From Bradyrhizobium lablabi (GTDB lineage Bacteria; Pseudomonadota; Alphaproteobacteria; Rhizobiales; Xanthobacteraceae), in assembly GCF_018129385.1 (NCBI RefSeq), contig NZ_JAFCLN010000004.1, forward strand, positions 124,001 through 188,000: a DNA stretch of 64,000 nt, in the 5' to 3' direction. This document shows, one piece after another, positions 26,478-35,090 of this stretch. A program made the translations under genes and the position numbers. The notes beneath the pieces are model-generated. The model did no database searches and had not been told where the DNA came from. It saw only the letters and a list, made by a program, of their open reading frames with translations. Within the stretch, counting starts at the first letter, position 1. Each line of letters starts with the position of its first letter.

Positions 26478-27125
26478 GTGCGCGTTTATCACTTCATAGA
26501 TCAGCGCTATGGACTGGATGACATTCAGAGAAAGCGCCTCAAAGTGGCGCGATTACACGACCTGAACGACCCATTCGAGTTGGAAGTAGCAAGCTCTGAT
26601 CCGACTGTGCGGCGGGCTTTTCGACGCACCAAGAATGAACTCGACAAATGGGCTGGACTTCTGTGCTTCAGCCGAAACTGGAAGAACCCAGTACAGTGGG
26701 CGCACTATGCAGATCGACATCGCGGTTTGTGTTTGGGCTTCGATGTTCCGGATGATCGGCTTCAGCCAGTGGTTTACCGGACTAAGCCTCTGAAGGCCGA
26801 CGTGGCCGCCATGAATGGCACAAACGATGACCGCTGGGCGTTCTACAAGCGCGTGCTATCCACGAAGTTCACCCACTGGCGCTACGAGAATGAGGTAAGG
26901 TTATTCATCCATTTGCAGGACGCGGATGCTGAGGGTCTCTACTTCATGCCGTTCGGCGACGAGCTAGCCTTGCGTGAGGTGATAGTCGGACACCGATCAA
27001 CATTGAGCCGAGAGCAACTGGCCGCCGCGCTTGGAGGCGATGCAACTGCGACGTTGGTTTGCAAGGCGCGACTATCCTTTCGATCCTATACGGTGGTCAG
27101 ACAAAAGCATCCCGACTTGTGGTAA
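26478..27125 (+). CDS. DUF2971-type protein
   Basis: A 215-residue protein with the DUF2971 pattern: LHDLNDPFE near the N-terminus, LLCFSRNWKNPVQWAHYADRHRGLCLGFDV in the centre and FTHWRYENEVRLFI later. The family is common on mobile islands and has no established activity. It starts with GTG 26478 after AGGAAAGAGAAAG. It is the last intact gene of the island before the right-hand dusA repeat. Confidence 0.8.
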   Translation: MRVYHFIDQRYGLDDIQRKRLKVARLHDLNDPFELEVASSDPTVRRAFRRTKNELDKWAGLLCFSRNWKNPVQWAHYADRHRGLCLGFDVPDDRLQPVVYRTKPLKADVAAMNGTNDDRWAFYKRVLSTKFTHWRYENEVRLFIHLQDADAEGLYFMPFGDELALREVIVGHRSTLSREQLAAALGGDATATLVCKARLSFRSYTVVRQKHPDLW

Positions 27126-27237
27126 GTGCCAGCGACCCGGCAAAAACCGCCGAACACGCAAGTACGACAAAGCGGTACGACTGACCGTCACCTTACCCCG
27201 TGAGCCCTTGACACCTTGGGCGAACTTTTGCGCGTTC

Positions 27238-27280
27238 GTCCAGTCCATCATGGGTGCGACGGAAAAGCGATGAGTTAACA
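27238..27280. repeat. Right direct repeat (att-like) with dusA 5' remnant
   Basis: Matches 21622-21664 (38 of 43 bases). On the minus strand it still encodes HRFSVAPMMDWT, the DusA N-terminus, but then runs into unrelated sequence (NAQKFAQGVKG), so it is a displaced dusA fragment left by integration. Confidence 0.8.
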
Positions 27281-27368
27281 CATTCATTGGTCTTCTGTAT
27301 CTCAGACCGACTCTACAATGGATCGAATCGATGGATTCAAATTGTCTGAGACCCAGTTCGATCCCCCG

Positions 27369-27416
27369 CACCTCAGCGCCGCTGGTTGTAGACGTCGAGG
27401 CATACGGCGCCCAGCA
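27369..27416. repeat. 3' end of sugar permease gene, copy at native locus
   Basis: The partner of the 23583-23630 repeat. It covers the last 14 codons and the stop of the permease gene, which stays intact. See the interleaving note in the findings. Confidence 0.75.
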
Positions 27417-28557
27417 GCACCAGGCCCTTGATCACCTGCTGGTAGTCGATCCCGATGCCGAGGATCGACATGCCGTTGTTCATCACGCCCATGATCAGCG
27501 CGCCCGTCACTGCGCCGGCGACGCGGCCGACGCCGCCATAGGCCGAGGCTCCGCCGATGAAGCAGGCCGCGATGACGTCGAGCTCGAAGCCGGCGCCCGC
27601 CTTTGGCGTTGCGGTATTCAGGCGCGCAGCGAATACGAGGCCGGCGAGCGCAGCGAGTGCGCCCATATTGACGAAGGTGAGGAAGGTCAGTCGCTCGGTC
27701 TTGATGCCGGAGAGTTTGGCCGCCTTCTCGTTGCCGCCGACCGCGTAAATCTGCCGTCCGATGGTCGTGCGCGAGGTGACAAACCCATAGAGCGCGATCA
27801 GGGCGACCATGATGACAAGCACATTGGGTAGGCCGCGATGCGAGGCGATGAGCCAGGTCAGGTAAATGATCGCGCAGAACAGCAGCGCGTTCTTGAGCAC
27901 GAAGAAACCGGCCGGCTCGATCTCGACACCATGGCTCGCGCGCCGGGCCCGGGTCTTGGCGCTGACATAGATCAGAACGAGCGCCAGTGCGACGCCGAGC
28001 AGAAGCGAGGTGGGATAGAGCCCGGCCTCCGGAAACAGTTCCGGAATGAAGCCGGACGAGAGTTTCTGGAATGTCGGCGGAAACGGGCCGACCGATTGGC
28101 CCTGTAGCACGGCCAGCGCCAGTCCCTTGAAGACGAGCATGCCGGCCAGCGTGACGATGAAGGACGGAATCTTGAAATAGGCCACCCAGTAGCCCTGCGC
28201 CGCGCCGATCAGCGCACCGACCGCGAGGCAAAGGATCGCGGCGGGAATGAAGTGCAGGCCATAGCGCACCATCAGTACCGCCGCGACTGCGCCGACGAAG
28301 CCGGCCACCGACCCCACCGAAAGGTCGATATGCCCCGTGACGATCACCAGCAGCATGCCCAGCGCCATGATCACGACGTAGCTGTTCTGTAGCACCAGAT
28401 TGGTGAGGTTGAGCGGACGCAGCAGCGTGCCGTCGGTCGCGAACTCGAAGAACACCATGATGGCGATCAGCGAGAGCAACAGGCCGTAGTCGCGCAGGTT
28501 CGCCCGCAGAAAGCTGCCGTTGCGCGTTTCGGGAAGCATCACGGTCTTGTCGCTCAT
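27373..28557 (-). CDS. gguB: Multiple-monosaccharide ABC transporter permease (GguB/MmsB-like)
   Basis: A 394-residue inner-membrane permease of the ribose/xylose (CUT2) class. It has TGHIDLSVGSVAGFVGAVAA (the conserved CUT2 signature), IPSFIVTLAGMLVFKGLAL, the EAA-like YAVGGNEKAAKLSGIKTERL, and FIGGASAYGGVGRVAGA. The start overlaps the ATPase stop by four bases. It matches the GguB component of the ChvE-GguAB system of agrobacteria, which imports several aldoses. It is the last gene of chvE-gguA-gguB, and its 3' end borders the island. Confidence 0.9.
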   Translation of the reverse strand: MSDKTVMLPETRNGSFLRANLRDYGLLLSLIAIMVFFEFATDGTLLRPLNLTNLVLQNSYVVIMALGMLLVIVTGHIDLSVGSVAGFVGAVAAVLMVRYGLHFIPAAILCLAVGALIGAAQGYWVAYFKIPSFIVTLAGMLVFKGLALAVLQGQSVGPFPPTFQKLSSGFIPELFPEAGLYPTSLLLGVALALVLIYVSAKTRARRASHGVEIEPAGFFVLKNALLFCAIIYLTWLIASHRGLPNVLVIMVALIALYGFVTSRTTIGRQIYAVGGNEKAAKLSGIKTERLTFLTFVNMGALAALAGLVFAARLNTATPKAGAGFELDVIAACFIGGASAYGGVGRVAGAVTGALIMGVMNNGMSILGIGIDYQQVIKGLVLLGAVCLDVYNQRR

Positions 28558-30143
28558 GGACGCGCTTCTCCCGCCAACTTCTCCTCCAGTGCTTCCTTCA
28601 GGCCTTCATCCACCACGCGCTCCCCGTGACGCATGATGGCGCGCATGATCTTTTCTTGCGTGGCCTCGCCGCGGCCGAACTCGCCGACAAAACGGCCGGC
28701 GTTCATGACGCAGATGCGGTCGCAGATGCCGAGCAGTTCCGGCATTTCCGACGAGATGACGACCACCGCCTTGCCGGCATCCGCAAGCTCATTGATGATG
28801 GAATAGATCTCGTACTTGGCGCCGATATCGATGCCGCGGGTCGGTTCGTCCAGGATCAGGATTTCGGGATCGGTGAACAGCCATTTCGACAGCACCACCT
28901 TCTGCTGGTTGCCGCCGGACAGTTCGTCGGCCATCTGATAGACGTCGGAGGAGCGGATGTGCATGCGGGTGCGGTAGCCGTTCGCCACCTGAAGCTCCCT
29001 GAGATCATCGATGACACCGCCGGGCGCGACAGCGCCGAGATTGGCCAGCGTGATGTTCTTGCGGATATCTTCGCCGAGCAGCAGACCGAGCTGCTTGCGA
29101 TCCTCCGTCACATAGGCAAGGCCCGCCGCGATGGCGCGGCCGACGGTCGACAGATCAACCTCGCGGCCGTGCAGCAGGGCGCGGCCGGTAATCCCGTGGC
29201 CCCAGGAGCGTCCGAACAGGCTCATGGCGAATTCGGTGCGGCCCGCGCCCATCAATCCCGCGATGCCGACGATCTCGCCGCGGCGAACATGAAAGTCGAC
29301 ATTCCTGATGACCTGCCGATCGCTGTGCTGGGGATGATGGACCGACCAGTTCTCGACCCTGAACACCACCTCGCCGATCTGCGGCTCGCGCCGGGGAAAG
29401 CGGTCGCCGAGGTCGCGATCGACCATCTTGCGGATAATCCGATCCTCCTCAAAACCATCCGCTCCGCGATCCAGCGTGTCGACGGTGCGGCCATCGCGCA
29501 GCACGGTGATGCGGTCGGCGACGCGGGCGACCTCACCCAGCTTGTGCGAGATCAGGATCGCCGACATCCCGTGCGTACGCAGTTCGAGCAGGAGATCGAG
29601 CAGCGCCGCGCTGTCGCTTTCATTGAGGCTTGCGGTCGGCTCATCCAGGATCAGCAGGCGCACCTCCTTGGACAGTGCTTTCGCGATCTCCACCAGTTGC
29701 TGCTTGCCGACGCCGAGATCCGTGACGAGGGTGTCCGGCGCCTCATTAAGGCCGACCTTTGCCAGCAGCCGCAGCGACCGCTCATAGACTGCGTCGCGAT
29801 CGATCACGCCCAGCCGGCTGGGCGGATTGGCAATGAAGATGTTTTCCGCGATCGAGAGCTGCGGGATCAACGCAAGCTCCTGGTGGATGATGATGATGCC
29901 GAGCGCCTCGGATTGATTGATATCGCGAAAGCGCCGCTCCTCGCCATCGTAGACGATGGCGCCGTCATGGCTGCCGTAGGGGTAAACGCCGCTCAACACC
30001 TTCATCAGGGTCGATTTTCCGGCGCCGTTCTCGCCCACCAGCGCATGGATCTCGCCTTGCCGAACCGTGAGATTGACGCCATCCAGCGCCTTCACGCCCG
30101 CAAAATCCTTGCCGATACCGCGCATCTCGAGCAGGACGGTCAT
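28554..30143 (-). CDS. gguA: Multiple-monosaccharide ABC transporter ATPase (GguA/MmsA-like)
   Basis: A 529-residue duplicated ATPase of the CUT2 class. The N-terminal domain has Walker A GENGAGKST, LGVGKQQLVEIAKAL and Walker B LLILDEPTAS. The C-terminal domain has the degenerate Walker A GLMGAGRTE and LSGGNQQKVVLSKWL with LILDEPTRGIDIGAK, as usual for RbsA/XylG-type proteins. It energises the permease encoded directly downstream, and the stop and start overlap (ATGA). Confidence 0.93.
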   Translation of the reverse strand: MTVLLEMRGIGKDFAGVKALDGVNLTVRQGEIHALVGENGAGKSTLMKVLSGVYPYGSHDGAIVYDGEERRFRDINQSEALGIIIIHQELALIPQLSIAENIFIANPPSRLGVIDRDAVYERSLRLLAKVGLNEAPDTLVTDLGVGKQQLVEIAKALSKEVRLLILDEPTASLNESDSAALLDLLLELRTHGMSAILISHKLGEVARVADRITVLRDGRTVDTLDRGADGFEEDRIIRKMVDRDLGDRFPRREPQIGEVVFRVENWSVHHPQHSDRQVIRNVDFHVRRGEIVGIAGLMGAGRTEFAMSLFGRSWGHGITGRALLHGREVDLSTVGRAIAAGLAYVTEDRKQLGLLLGEDIRKNITLANLGAVAPGGVIDDLRELQVANGYRTRMHIRSSDVYQMADELSGGNQQKVVLSKWLFTDPEILILDEPTRGIDIGAKYEIYSIINELADAGKAVVVISSEMPELLGICDRICVMNAGRFVGEFGRGEATQEKIMRAIMRHGERVVDEGLKEALEEKLAGEARP

Positions 30144-30175
30144 TCAGGCCCTCTCCCGCGACAATGGCATCGGCT

Positions 30176-31240
30176 TCAATTGATCTGTGCCTTCTTGTAG
30201 TAGCCGCTGTCGATCAGGACTTTTTCCCAGTTGGTCTTGTCGACGACAACAGGCTTGAGCAGATAGGAGGGCACCACCTTCACGCCATTGTTGTAGGTGG
30301 TGGTGTCGTTCACCGCGACGGTCTTTCCGCTCAGCGCGGCGTCCACCATGTCGGCGGTGACCCTGGCGAGATCGCGGGTATCCTTGAAAATCGTCGAGTA
30401 CTGCTCTCCGCGCAGCATCGATTTGATCGAAGGAATTTCGGCATCCTGCCCGCTTACGATCGGCATCGGCATGTTGCCGCTGCCGTAGCCCACGCCCCTG
30501 AGCGAGGACAGGATGCCGATCGAAAGCCCGTCATAGGGCGAAAGAACCGCATCGACCCGCTTGTTGGTGTAGAACGCGCTGAGCAGATTATCCATCCGCG
30601 CCTGCGCCGTGGCGCCGTCCCAGCGCAGCGTCGAGACCTTGTCCATGCCCGCCTGCTTGCTCGCGACCACGAGCTTGCCGCTGTCGATATACGGCTGCAG
30701 CACCGACATCGAGCCGTTGTAGAAGAAATAGGCGTTGTTGTCGTCGGGAGAGCCGCCGAACAGCTCGATGTTGAACGGCCCCTTGCCCTCCTTCAGCTTC
30801 AACGCATCCACGATCGACTGCGCCTGCAACACGCCGACCTGGAGATTGTCGAACGTCGCGTAATAGTCGACATTGGGCGTGTCGCGGATCAGCCGGTCAT
30901 AGGCGATCACGGTGATGCCGCCGGCCTTGGCCTGCTTGAGCACATCGGACAGCGTCGAGCCGTCGATCGCGGCGATCACCAGGACCTTGACGCCCTTGGC
31001 CACCATGTTCTCGATCTGGGAGAGCTGGTTCGGGATATCGTCTTCGGCGTATTGCAGATCGGTGTTGTAGCCCCGCTCCTTCAGCACCTTGACGATGTTG
31101 TTGCCGTCATCGATCCAGCGCGCCGAGGCCTTTGTCGGCATCGCGATGCCGACCGTGGACTTGCCTTGTGCCAGCGCGGGTCCCGAAAAGGCGATGGAAC
31201 CAGCCGCGATGGCACCGAGAATCGATTTCAGCAGCTTCAT
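30176..31240 (-). CDS. chvE: Multiple-sugar-binding periplasmic protein (ChvE-like)
   Basis: A 354-residue type I periplasmic sugar-binding protein with a signal peptide (1-24, ALA-QG). It is close to ChvE in pattern: [94 protein letters not shown] and [14 protein letters not shown]. ChvE binds glucose, galactose, arabinose and xylose and, in agrobacteria, also feeds the VirA sensor. It is the first gene of the three-gene operon. It is 130 bases downstream of the aldolase gene, so it could have its own promoter. Confidence 0.92.
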   Translation of the reverse strand: MKLLKSILGAIAAGSIAFSGPALAQGKSTVGIAMPTKASARWIDDGNNIVKVLKERGYNTDLQYAEDDIPNQLSQIENMVAKGVKVLVIAAIDGSTLSDVLKQAKAGGITVIAYDRLIRDTPNVDYYATFDNLQVGVLQAQSIVDALKLKEGKGPFNIELFGGSPDDNNAYFFYNGSMSVLQPYIDSGKLVVASKQAGMDKVSTLRWDGATAQARMDNLLSAFYTNKRVDAVLSPYDGLSIGILSSLRGVGYGSGNMPMPIVSGQDAEIPSIKSMLRGEQYSTIFKDTRDLARVTADMVDAALSGKTVAVNDTTTYNNGVKVVPSYLLKPVVVDKTNWEKVLIDSGYYKKAQIN

Positions 31241-31370
31241 GTTTCACTCCCACTTGACGTCAGCCGCCGGAATGCAACGGCCTGCCCGTCACCGGCGCGT
31301 GGTCAGACACCACGGCGGCCGGCGAAGGGAGCGGGATGATCGGTCACACGCTGCGGTTCTGCAAGATACC

Positions 31371-32405
31371 TCAGGCCGCCGCGAAGGACGGATAATCCTT
31401 CGGGAACACCTGCTGCTGTCCGGCCGGGAGGGGCACCTTGCCGGCAAAGCTGGCGTGGGCGTGCCATGCGCTCCCTGCCCGGTCGGTCAACGTGTTGAGC
31501 CGGTCGAGAACGGCGACGCTGTCAGAAGCCAGCGAACGCTCCATGGCGGCGAAGTCGGGGAAATGACGGAACGCCTGCGACCAGATCGCCCTGCCCGCGA
31601 GATAGCCGGCCGCGCCGGCGCGGTAGGCATAGTTGAGCGAGCGCTCGAAATCGTCGGCCTCGGCTCCCGCCGACAGCATCACCCACGGACGCGGCAGCAT
31701 TGCCGCCATGCTGTCGTAATGCGCCTGCAAGGCGGCGGCGTCCTTGCCATGGGGATCGGGCACGTTGTGCACCGGCCCGGGTGGCTCCAGCTTGAAGATA
31801 TCGACGCCGAATTTCGGGTCGCAGAATGGACGGATCGAATCCAGCACCAGTTGCGTTCGTCGCGGTTCGAGCGAGGCCGCATTCTCCCCCGCCAACGGAT
31901 AGATCAGCACTTCAAGCAGCATCACGACATCGTGCTCGCGGCAGGCTTCACCCGCCGCCTGCACAAAGGCCTCCTGGTGCGCGCGAACCTCGGGCGCCGC
32001 GTCGGCGCGATACCAGACCAGCACCTTGACCGCATCGCCGCCGATCCGCCGCGTCTTGGCCACCGACCAGTTGGGAATGTGGACGGATTTTCGCCCGCTC
32101 GGCGTGTTCTCGGTGACGGAATGCTCGTACGACAGCACGAGGCCCTTGTTGGCGGGGATCTCGTCGATCGCCGAGAGATAGCCGTAGATCGGATCGGTAA
32201 GGATGGCGGAGGCCCTGGGCGCCAGATGGCGCGCCAGCAACCGCTTCACCGCAACGACATCCTCGATCGGCGGCTCCTTGGTGCCGCGCTTTGCTGCGAT
32301 CGGCTCGAACAGCGGCGTGCGCTGGTCGATCGCCACCATCTTCCAGTGGCCGGCGGTGTCTGCAAGGCGGCGCAGGCCCCAAAGCTTGCCCGGTGAAATG
32401 TTCAT
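31371..32405 (-). CDS. LacD/YihT-type class I aldolase
   Basis: A 344-residue class I aldolase resembling tagatose-1,6-bisphosphate aldolase LacD and sulfofructose-1-phosphate aldolase YihT. Seen: MVAIDQRTPLF (the conserved DQR, 26-29), AILTDPIYGY, GGDAVKVLVWYR (124-133), LLEVLIYP, and VDIFKLEPP, whose Lys205 aligns with the Schiff-base lysine of YihT (LYKVEMP). C-terminal GAAGYLAGRAIW is the phosphate-binding end of the barrel. GGGAG precedes the ATG, and the gene starts five bases after the kinase stop. It would split a ketose phosphate into DHAP and an aldehyde. Whether the substrate is a 1-phosphate or 1,6-bisphosphate is not resolved. Confidence 0.85.
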   Translation of the reverse strand: MNISPGKLWGLRRLADTAGHWKMVAIDQRTPLFEPIAAKRGTKEPPIEDVVAVKRLLARHLAPRASAILTDPIYGYLSAIDEIPANKGLVLSYEHSVTENTPSGRKSVHIPNWSVAKTRRIGGDAVKVLVWYRADAAPEVRAHQEAFVQAAGEACREHDVVMLLEVLIYPLAGENAASLEPRRTQLVLDSIRPFCDPKFGVDIFKLEPPGPVHNVPDPHGKDAAALQAHYDSMAAMLPRPWVMLSAGAEADDFERSLNYAYRAGAAGYLAGRAIWSQAFRHFPDFAAMERSLASDSVAVLDRLNTLTDRAGSAWHAHASFAGKVPLPAGQQQVFPKDYPSFAAA

Positions 32406-32410
32406 TGGTG

Positions 32411-33307
32411 CTACTCCCTGAGCATCATGTTGTCGACGAGTTTTCGGTCCGGCATTCCGTCCCACCCCATGCCGTGCGCCGCCTTGGCAGCGGCTGTGGC
32501 CGAGGCAAAGCGCGCAGCCGCGAGCGGCGGCATGCCTTCCGCCAGTCCAAGCGCGTAGGCGCCGTGAAAGACGTCGCCGCAGCCGGTGGTATCGCGTGTC
32601 GTGACGGGAAAGGCGCTGACGTGCGAAGTCTTGCCGTCGATCCACCACAGGCTGCCGGCGGCGCCACAGGTGACGGCGACGATTCCCTCCAGTTTTTGAG
32701 CCGCGCGCTGAAGCCGCGCCTCGATCTCGCCTTCACCGACGAAATCGGAGAGCCCTTCGTCCGAGAACACGACGTGATCGGCAAGCGCGGCGAGCCGTGA
32801 CAGCATCTTGCCATCGCCGCCATCGGCATCGAACACGCGCGGGATACCGGCATCGCGGGCGCGCTTGAGCGCAATCTCCGACCCCTCGGGCCAGCGGCTG
32901 TCAGCCAGCAGCACCGACGTTCCGGCTAGATCGCCTGCCGGCAGACAGGACGCGTCCGACGGCAGCCCGTTGCGATCGACAAAGATACAGCGCTCGCCGG
33001 AGCGGTCGACCAGCACGGCCGCGCGCACCGTACGGGCGCCGGCGATGACGGCGAGGCCCGAGAGGTCGACGCCATGGCGCTTCAACGCGGTCTGCAATGC
33101 GCTGCCGGCGCTGTCGTCGCCGACACGGCCCCACCAACTCGCGCTGCCACCGAGGCGGGCGATGGCGAGCGCGGCGGTAGCGGCAGGTCCTCCGCCGCTC
33201 TCGCGAAAATTGAGCGCGGTTGTCTTGACGGATGCGCGCGGCAGCGCCTCGACCTCGTAGACCTGGTCGAGCACGCCGTTGCCGACGCAGACGATCCGTC
33301 CGCTCAT
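32411..33307 (-). CDS. PfkB-family ketose kinase, YihV-like
   Basis: A 298-residue ribokinase-fold kinase. The substrate loop is SGGGPAATAALAIARLGG, followed by GRVGDDSAG, LLADSRWPEGSEIALKRA and DHVVFSDEGL, and the catalytic DTTGCGDVFHGAYALGLAEG (base Asp in GCGD). The first, third and fourth of these closely follow sulfofructose kinase YihV of E. coli, which phosphorylates C1. It overlaps the dehydrogenase gene by four bases and is followed at five bases by a YihT/LacD-like aldolase, so kinase and aldolase act in sequence. The true ketose is unknown. Confidence 0.87.
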   Translation of the reverse strand: MSGRIVCVGNGVLDQVYEVEALPRASVKTTALNFRESGGGPAATAALAIARLGGSASWWGRVGDDSAGSALQTALKRHGVDLSGLAVIAGARTVRAAVLVDRSGERCIFVDRNGLPSDASCLPAGDLAGTSVLLADSRWPEGSEIALKRARDAGIPRVFDADGGDGKMLSRLAALADHVVFSDEGLSDFVGEGEIEARLQRAAQKLEGIVAVTCGAAGSLWWIDGKTSHVSAFPVTTRDTTGCGDVFHGAYALGLAEGMPPLAAARFASATAAAKAAHGMGWDGMPDRKLVDNMMLRE

Positions 33308-34278
33308 GGCAGCGCCAGTTGCGGCTTCAGCCGTTCGCCGCGAGCAAAGGAGTGGAACAGGTCGGACAGCCCATCGAGGTTGGCCTGAGCATCGACCAGG
33401 CGTTCGTACTTGTCGCGGTCGGCGCGCAGCAGGCCGATGTTTTCCTCATAGTCGCCGATCGGGAAGTAGAACGAGCGGATCAGGAAGAAATCCTTCAGGC
33501 GGATCGAGCGCGTCTCCGATATCGACCATCCGTCGGACTCGCCGAGTTGCACGATGGCGCCTTCTGCTGCGACCGCTTCGAGCGCAAGCTGCCGCGCGGG
33601 ATCCTTGCCGGTCGCCTCGATCACGATGCTGTAGCGCGGAGCGGAGGCGGCTTCAGGTGTCGTTCGGTTCGCACCGAGCGACTCTGCAAAGCGCGCGCGA
33701 TAATCGGATGGCTCGATCACATCGATCGGCCCATAGCCCATGCGATTGAGGACGATGATGGCGCCGAGCCCGATCGGCCCCGCACCGAGCACCAGCGCCT
33801 TGCCGCCGGGCACGATGCGGCGCGCCAGCCGGATGCCGTGCGCGGTGGTGCCGATCGTGTCGAGCAGGAGCGGCGCCAGCCGGTCCGGGATATCATCCGG
33901 CACCGGCAGCAGGCAGCGCTCCGGCGCGACCAGCTTTTCGGCGTAACCGCCCGGCCGCTGCCATCCGATCAACTGGCGGGTGCCGGTGCCGCTATCGCAC
34001 AGATGGGTGCGGCCGGCGCGGCAGGCCTCGCAGGTACCGCAGAACACGGGAATGTAGACGACGACACGCTGGCCGTGACGGGGATGGCCAGGCTGGTCGA
34101 TCCGACCCGCAATCTCATGGCCCGAGGTGACCGGCCAGCCCAGCCGCCACGGCCGGAAATCGCTGCCGCAGAGCGCGCAGGCGGAAACGCGCACCGCCAC
34201 TTCACCCTCAGCGGGAACGGGATCGTTGAGCTGTTCGATCGTGATGCGGCTCTCGCCGTGGAATTTTGCTGCTCTCAT
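33304..34278 (-). CDS. Zinc-dependent medium-chain (polyol-type) dehydrogenase
   Basis: A 324-residue MDR dehydrogenase. Catalytic zinc ligands are Cys37 (CALCGSD) and His54-Glu55. The structural zinc uses Cys80, 83, 86 and 94 (FCGTCEACRAGRTHLC). The Rossmann motif is GAGPIGLGA. It resembles sorbitol, galactitol and threonine dehydrogenases rather than alcohol dehydrogenases of the short-alkanol type. It overlaps both neighbours (permease stop and kinase start) by ATGA, so it belongs to the same sugar operon and probably makes the ketose used by the kinase. Confidence 0.88.
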   Translation of the reverse strand: MRAAKFHGESRITIEQLNDPVPAEGEVAVRVSACALCGSDFRPWRLGWPVTSGHEIAGRIDQPGHPRHGQRVVVYIPVFCGTCEACRAGRTHLCDSGTGTRQLIGWQRPGGYAEKLVAPERCLLPVPDDIPDRLAPLLLDTIGTTAHGIRLARRIVPGGKALVLGAGPIGLGAIIVLNRMGYGPIDVIEPSDYRARFAESLGANRTTPEAASAPRYSIVIEATGKDPARQLALEAVAAEGAIVQLGESDGWSISETRSIRLKDFFLIRSFYFPIGDYEENIGLLRADRDKYERLVDAQANLDGLSDLFHSFARGERLKPQLALP

Positions 34279-35090
34279 CCCTTGACTGCTCCTGCCGAAA
34301 GGCCGCCGACCAGCTTGCGCTGGATCAGAAGCGTGAGGATCAGCGGCGGCAGCGCGATGATCACCGCGGCCGCCATCAGCGCGCCCCAATTGGTTACGCC
34401 CTCGCCGATGAAGTTGAAGCTCGCGACGATCGCCGTCTTGGTCTCGACGCCCGACAGCACCAGCGCGAACAGAAAATAGTTCCAGGAGAACACAAAACTC
34501 AGGATCGAGGCGACGACGACGCCGGGCATCGCGATCGGCAGCACGACCATGCGCAGGATCTGGTCCTGGCGCGCGCCGTCGATCTGCGCGCTCTCCACCA
34601 GCTCGCGCGGCAGGGTCTCGAAATAGGGCAGCAGCACCCAGATCACGATCGGCAGCGTGATCACCGCATGCGTCAGGATCAGCACCGTGTAGCCGCCGAC
34701 CAGGCCGACCTTGCTGAACATCAACAGCCATGGCAGCAGGAACAGCGTGCCGGGCGCCATGCGTGCAAACAGCGTCGCGGTCGCGGGCCACGACATCCGA
34801 TGCCAGGCCACGGCAAAGGCGGCGGGAACGCCGAGCACGAGGCCAAGCAGCGTAGAGCCGCTCGAAACGATCAGGCTGTTCAGCGTGTTATGCAGAAAGT
34901 CATTGCGCGAGAACAGCTCGATGAAATTATCGAGCGTCGGCGTGAATAACAGGCGCGGCGGGATCGCGGCAACCTCGGTGCGCGGCTTGAAGGCCGACAG
35001 GAAGGTCCAGGCGATCGGAAGCGCAAGCACGATCAGCACGACCGTGAGCTGGACCGCATCGGCGACACGGACGAGGCGACGCGTCACCAT
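34275..35090 (-). CDS. CUT1 ABC sugar transporter permease (MalG-like)
   Basis: A 271-residue inner-membrane permease with six helices and the EAA motif ELVESAQIDGARQDQILRMVVLPIAMPGV. It is MalG/UgpE-like, the second of two permeases. It overlaps the upstream permease by seven bases and the dehydrogenase by four. Confidence 0.93.
   Translation of the reverse strand: MVTRRLVRVADAVQLTVVLIVLALPIAWTFLSAFKPRTEVAAIPPRLLFTPTLDNFIELFSRNDFLHNTLNSLIVSSGSTLLGLVLGVPAAFAVAWHRMSWPATATLFARMAPGTLFLLPWLLMFSKVGLVGGYTVLILTHAVITLPIVIWVLLPYFETLPRELVESAQIDGARQDQILRMVVLPIAMPGVVVASILSFVFSWNYFLFALVLSGVETKTAIVASFNFIGEGVTNWGALMAAAVIIALPPLILTLLIQRKLVGGLSAGAVKG

Larger units (their letters stand above)
21622..27280. mobile_element. 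Remnant integrative element in dusA
   Basis: A 5.6-kb segment is bounded by direct repeats of the dusA 5' end. It carries hipBA, a frame-shifted gene, a two-TM protein and a DUF2971 protein, with visibly lower GC in 24990-27125 than in the flanks, and it separates dusA from the ChvE-type sugar operon. No integrase, relaxase or phage gene remains, so it is probably an immobile relic. Content is typical of the accessory cargo of dusA-associated elements. Confidence 0.7.

Noticed and set aside
27336..27370. T-loop-like sequence (AGTTCGATCCCCC) suggesting a tRNA 3' end as attachment site
   Set aside because: The flanking bases cannot form a T-stem and no acceptor or anticodon arm is present.
28626..30200. 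Long open frame on the plus strand, antisense to the sugar ABC ATPase
   Set aside because: It mirrors the codon structure of a clear ATPase gene, is His/Asp/Arg-rich without motifs, and has no ribosome site. High-GC antisense artefact.
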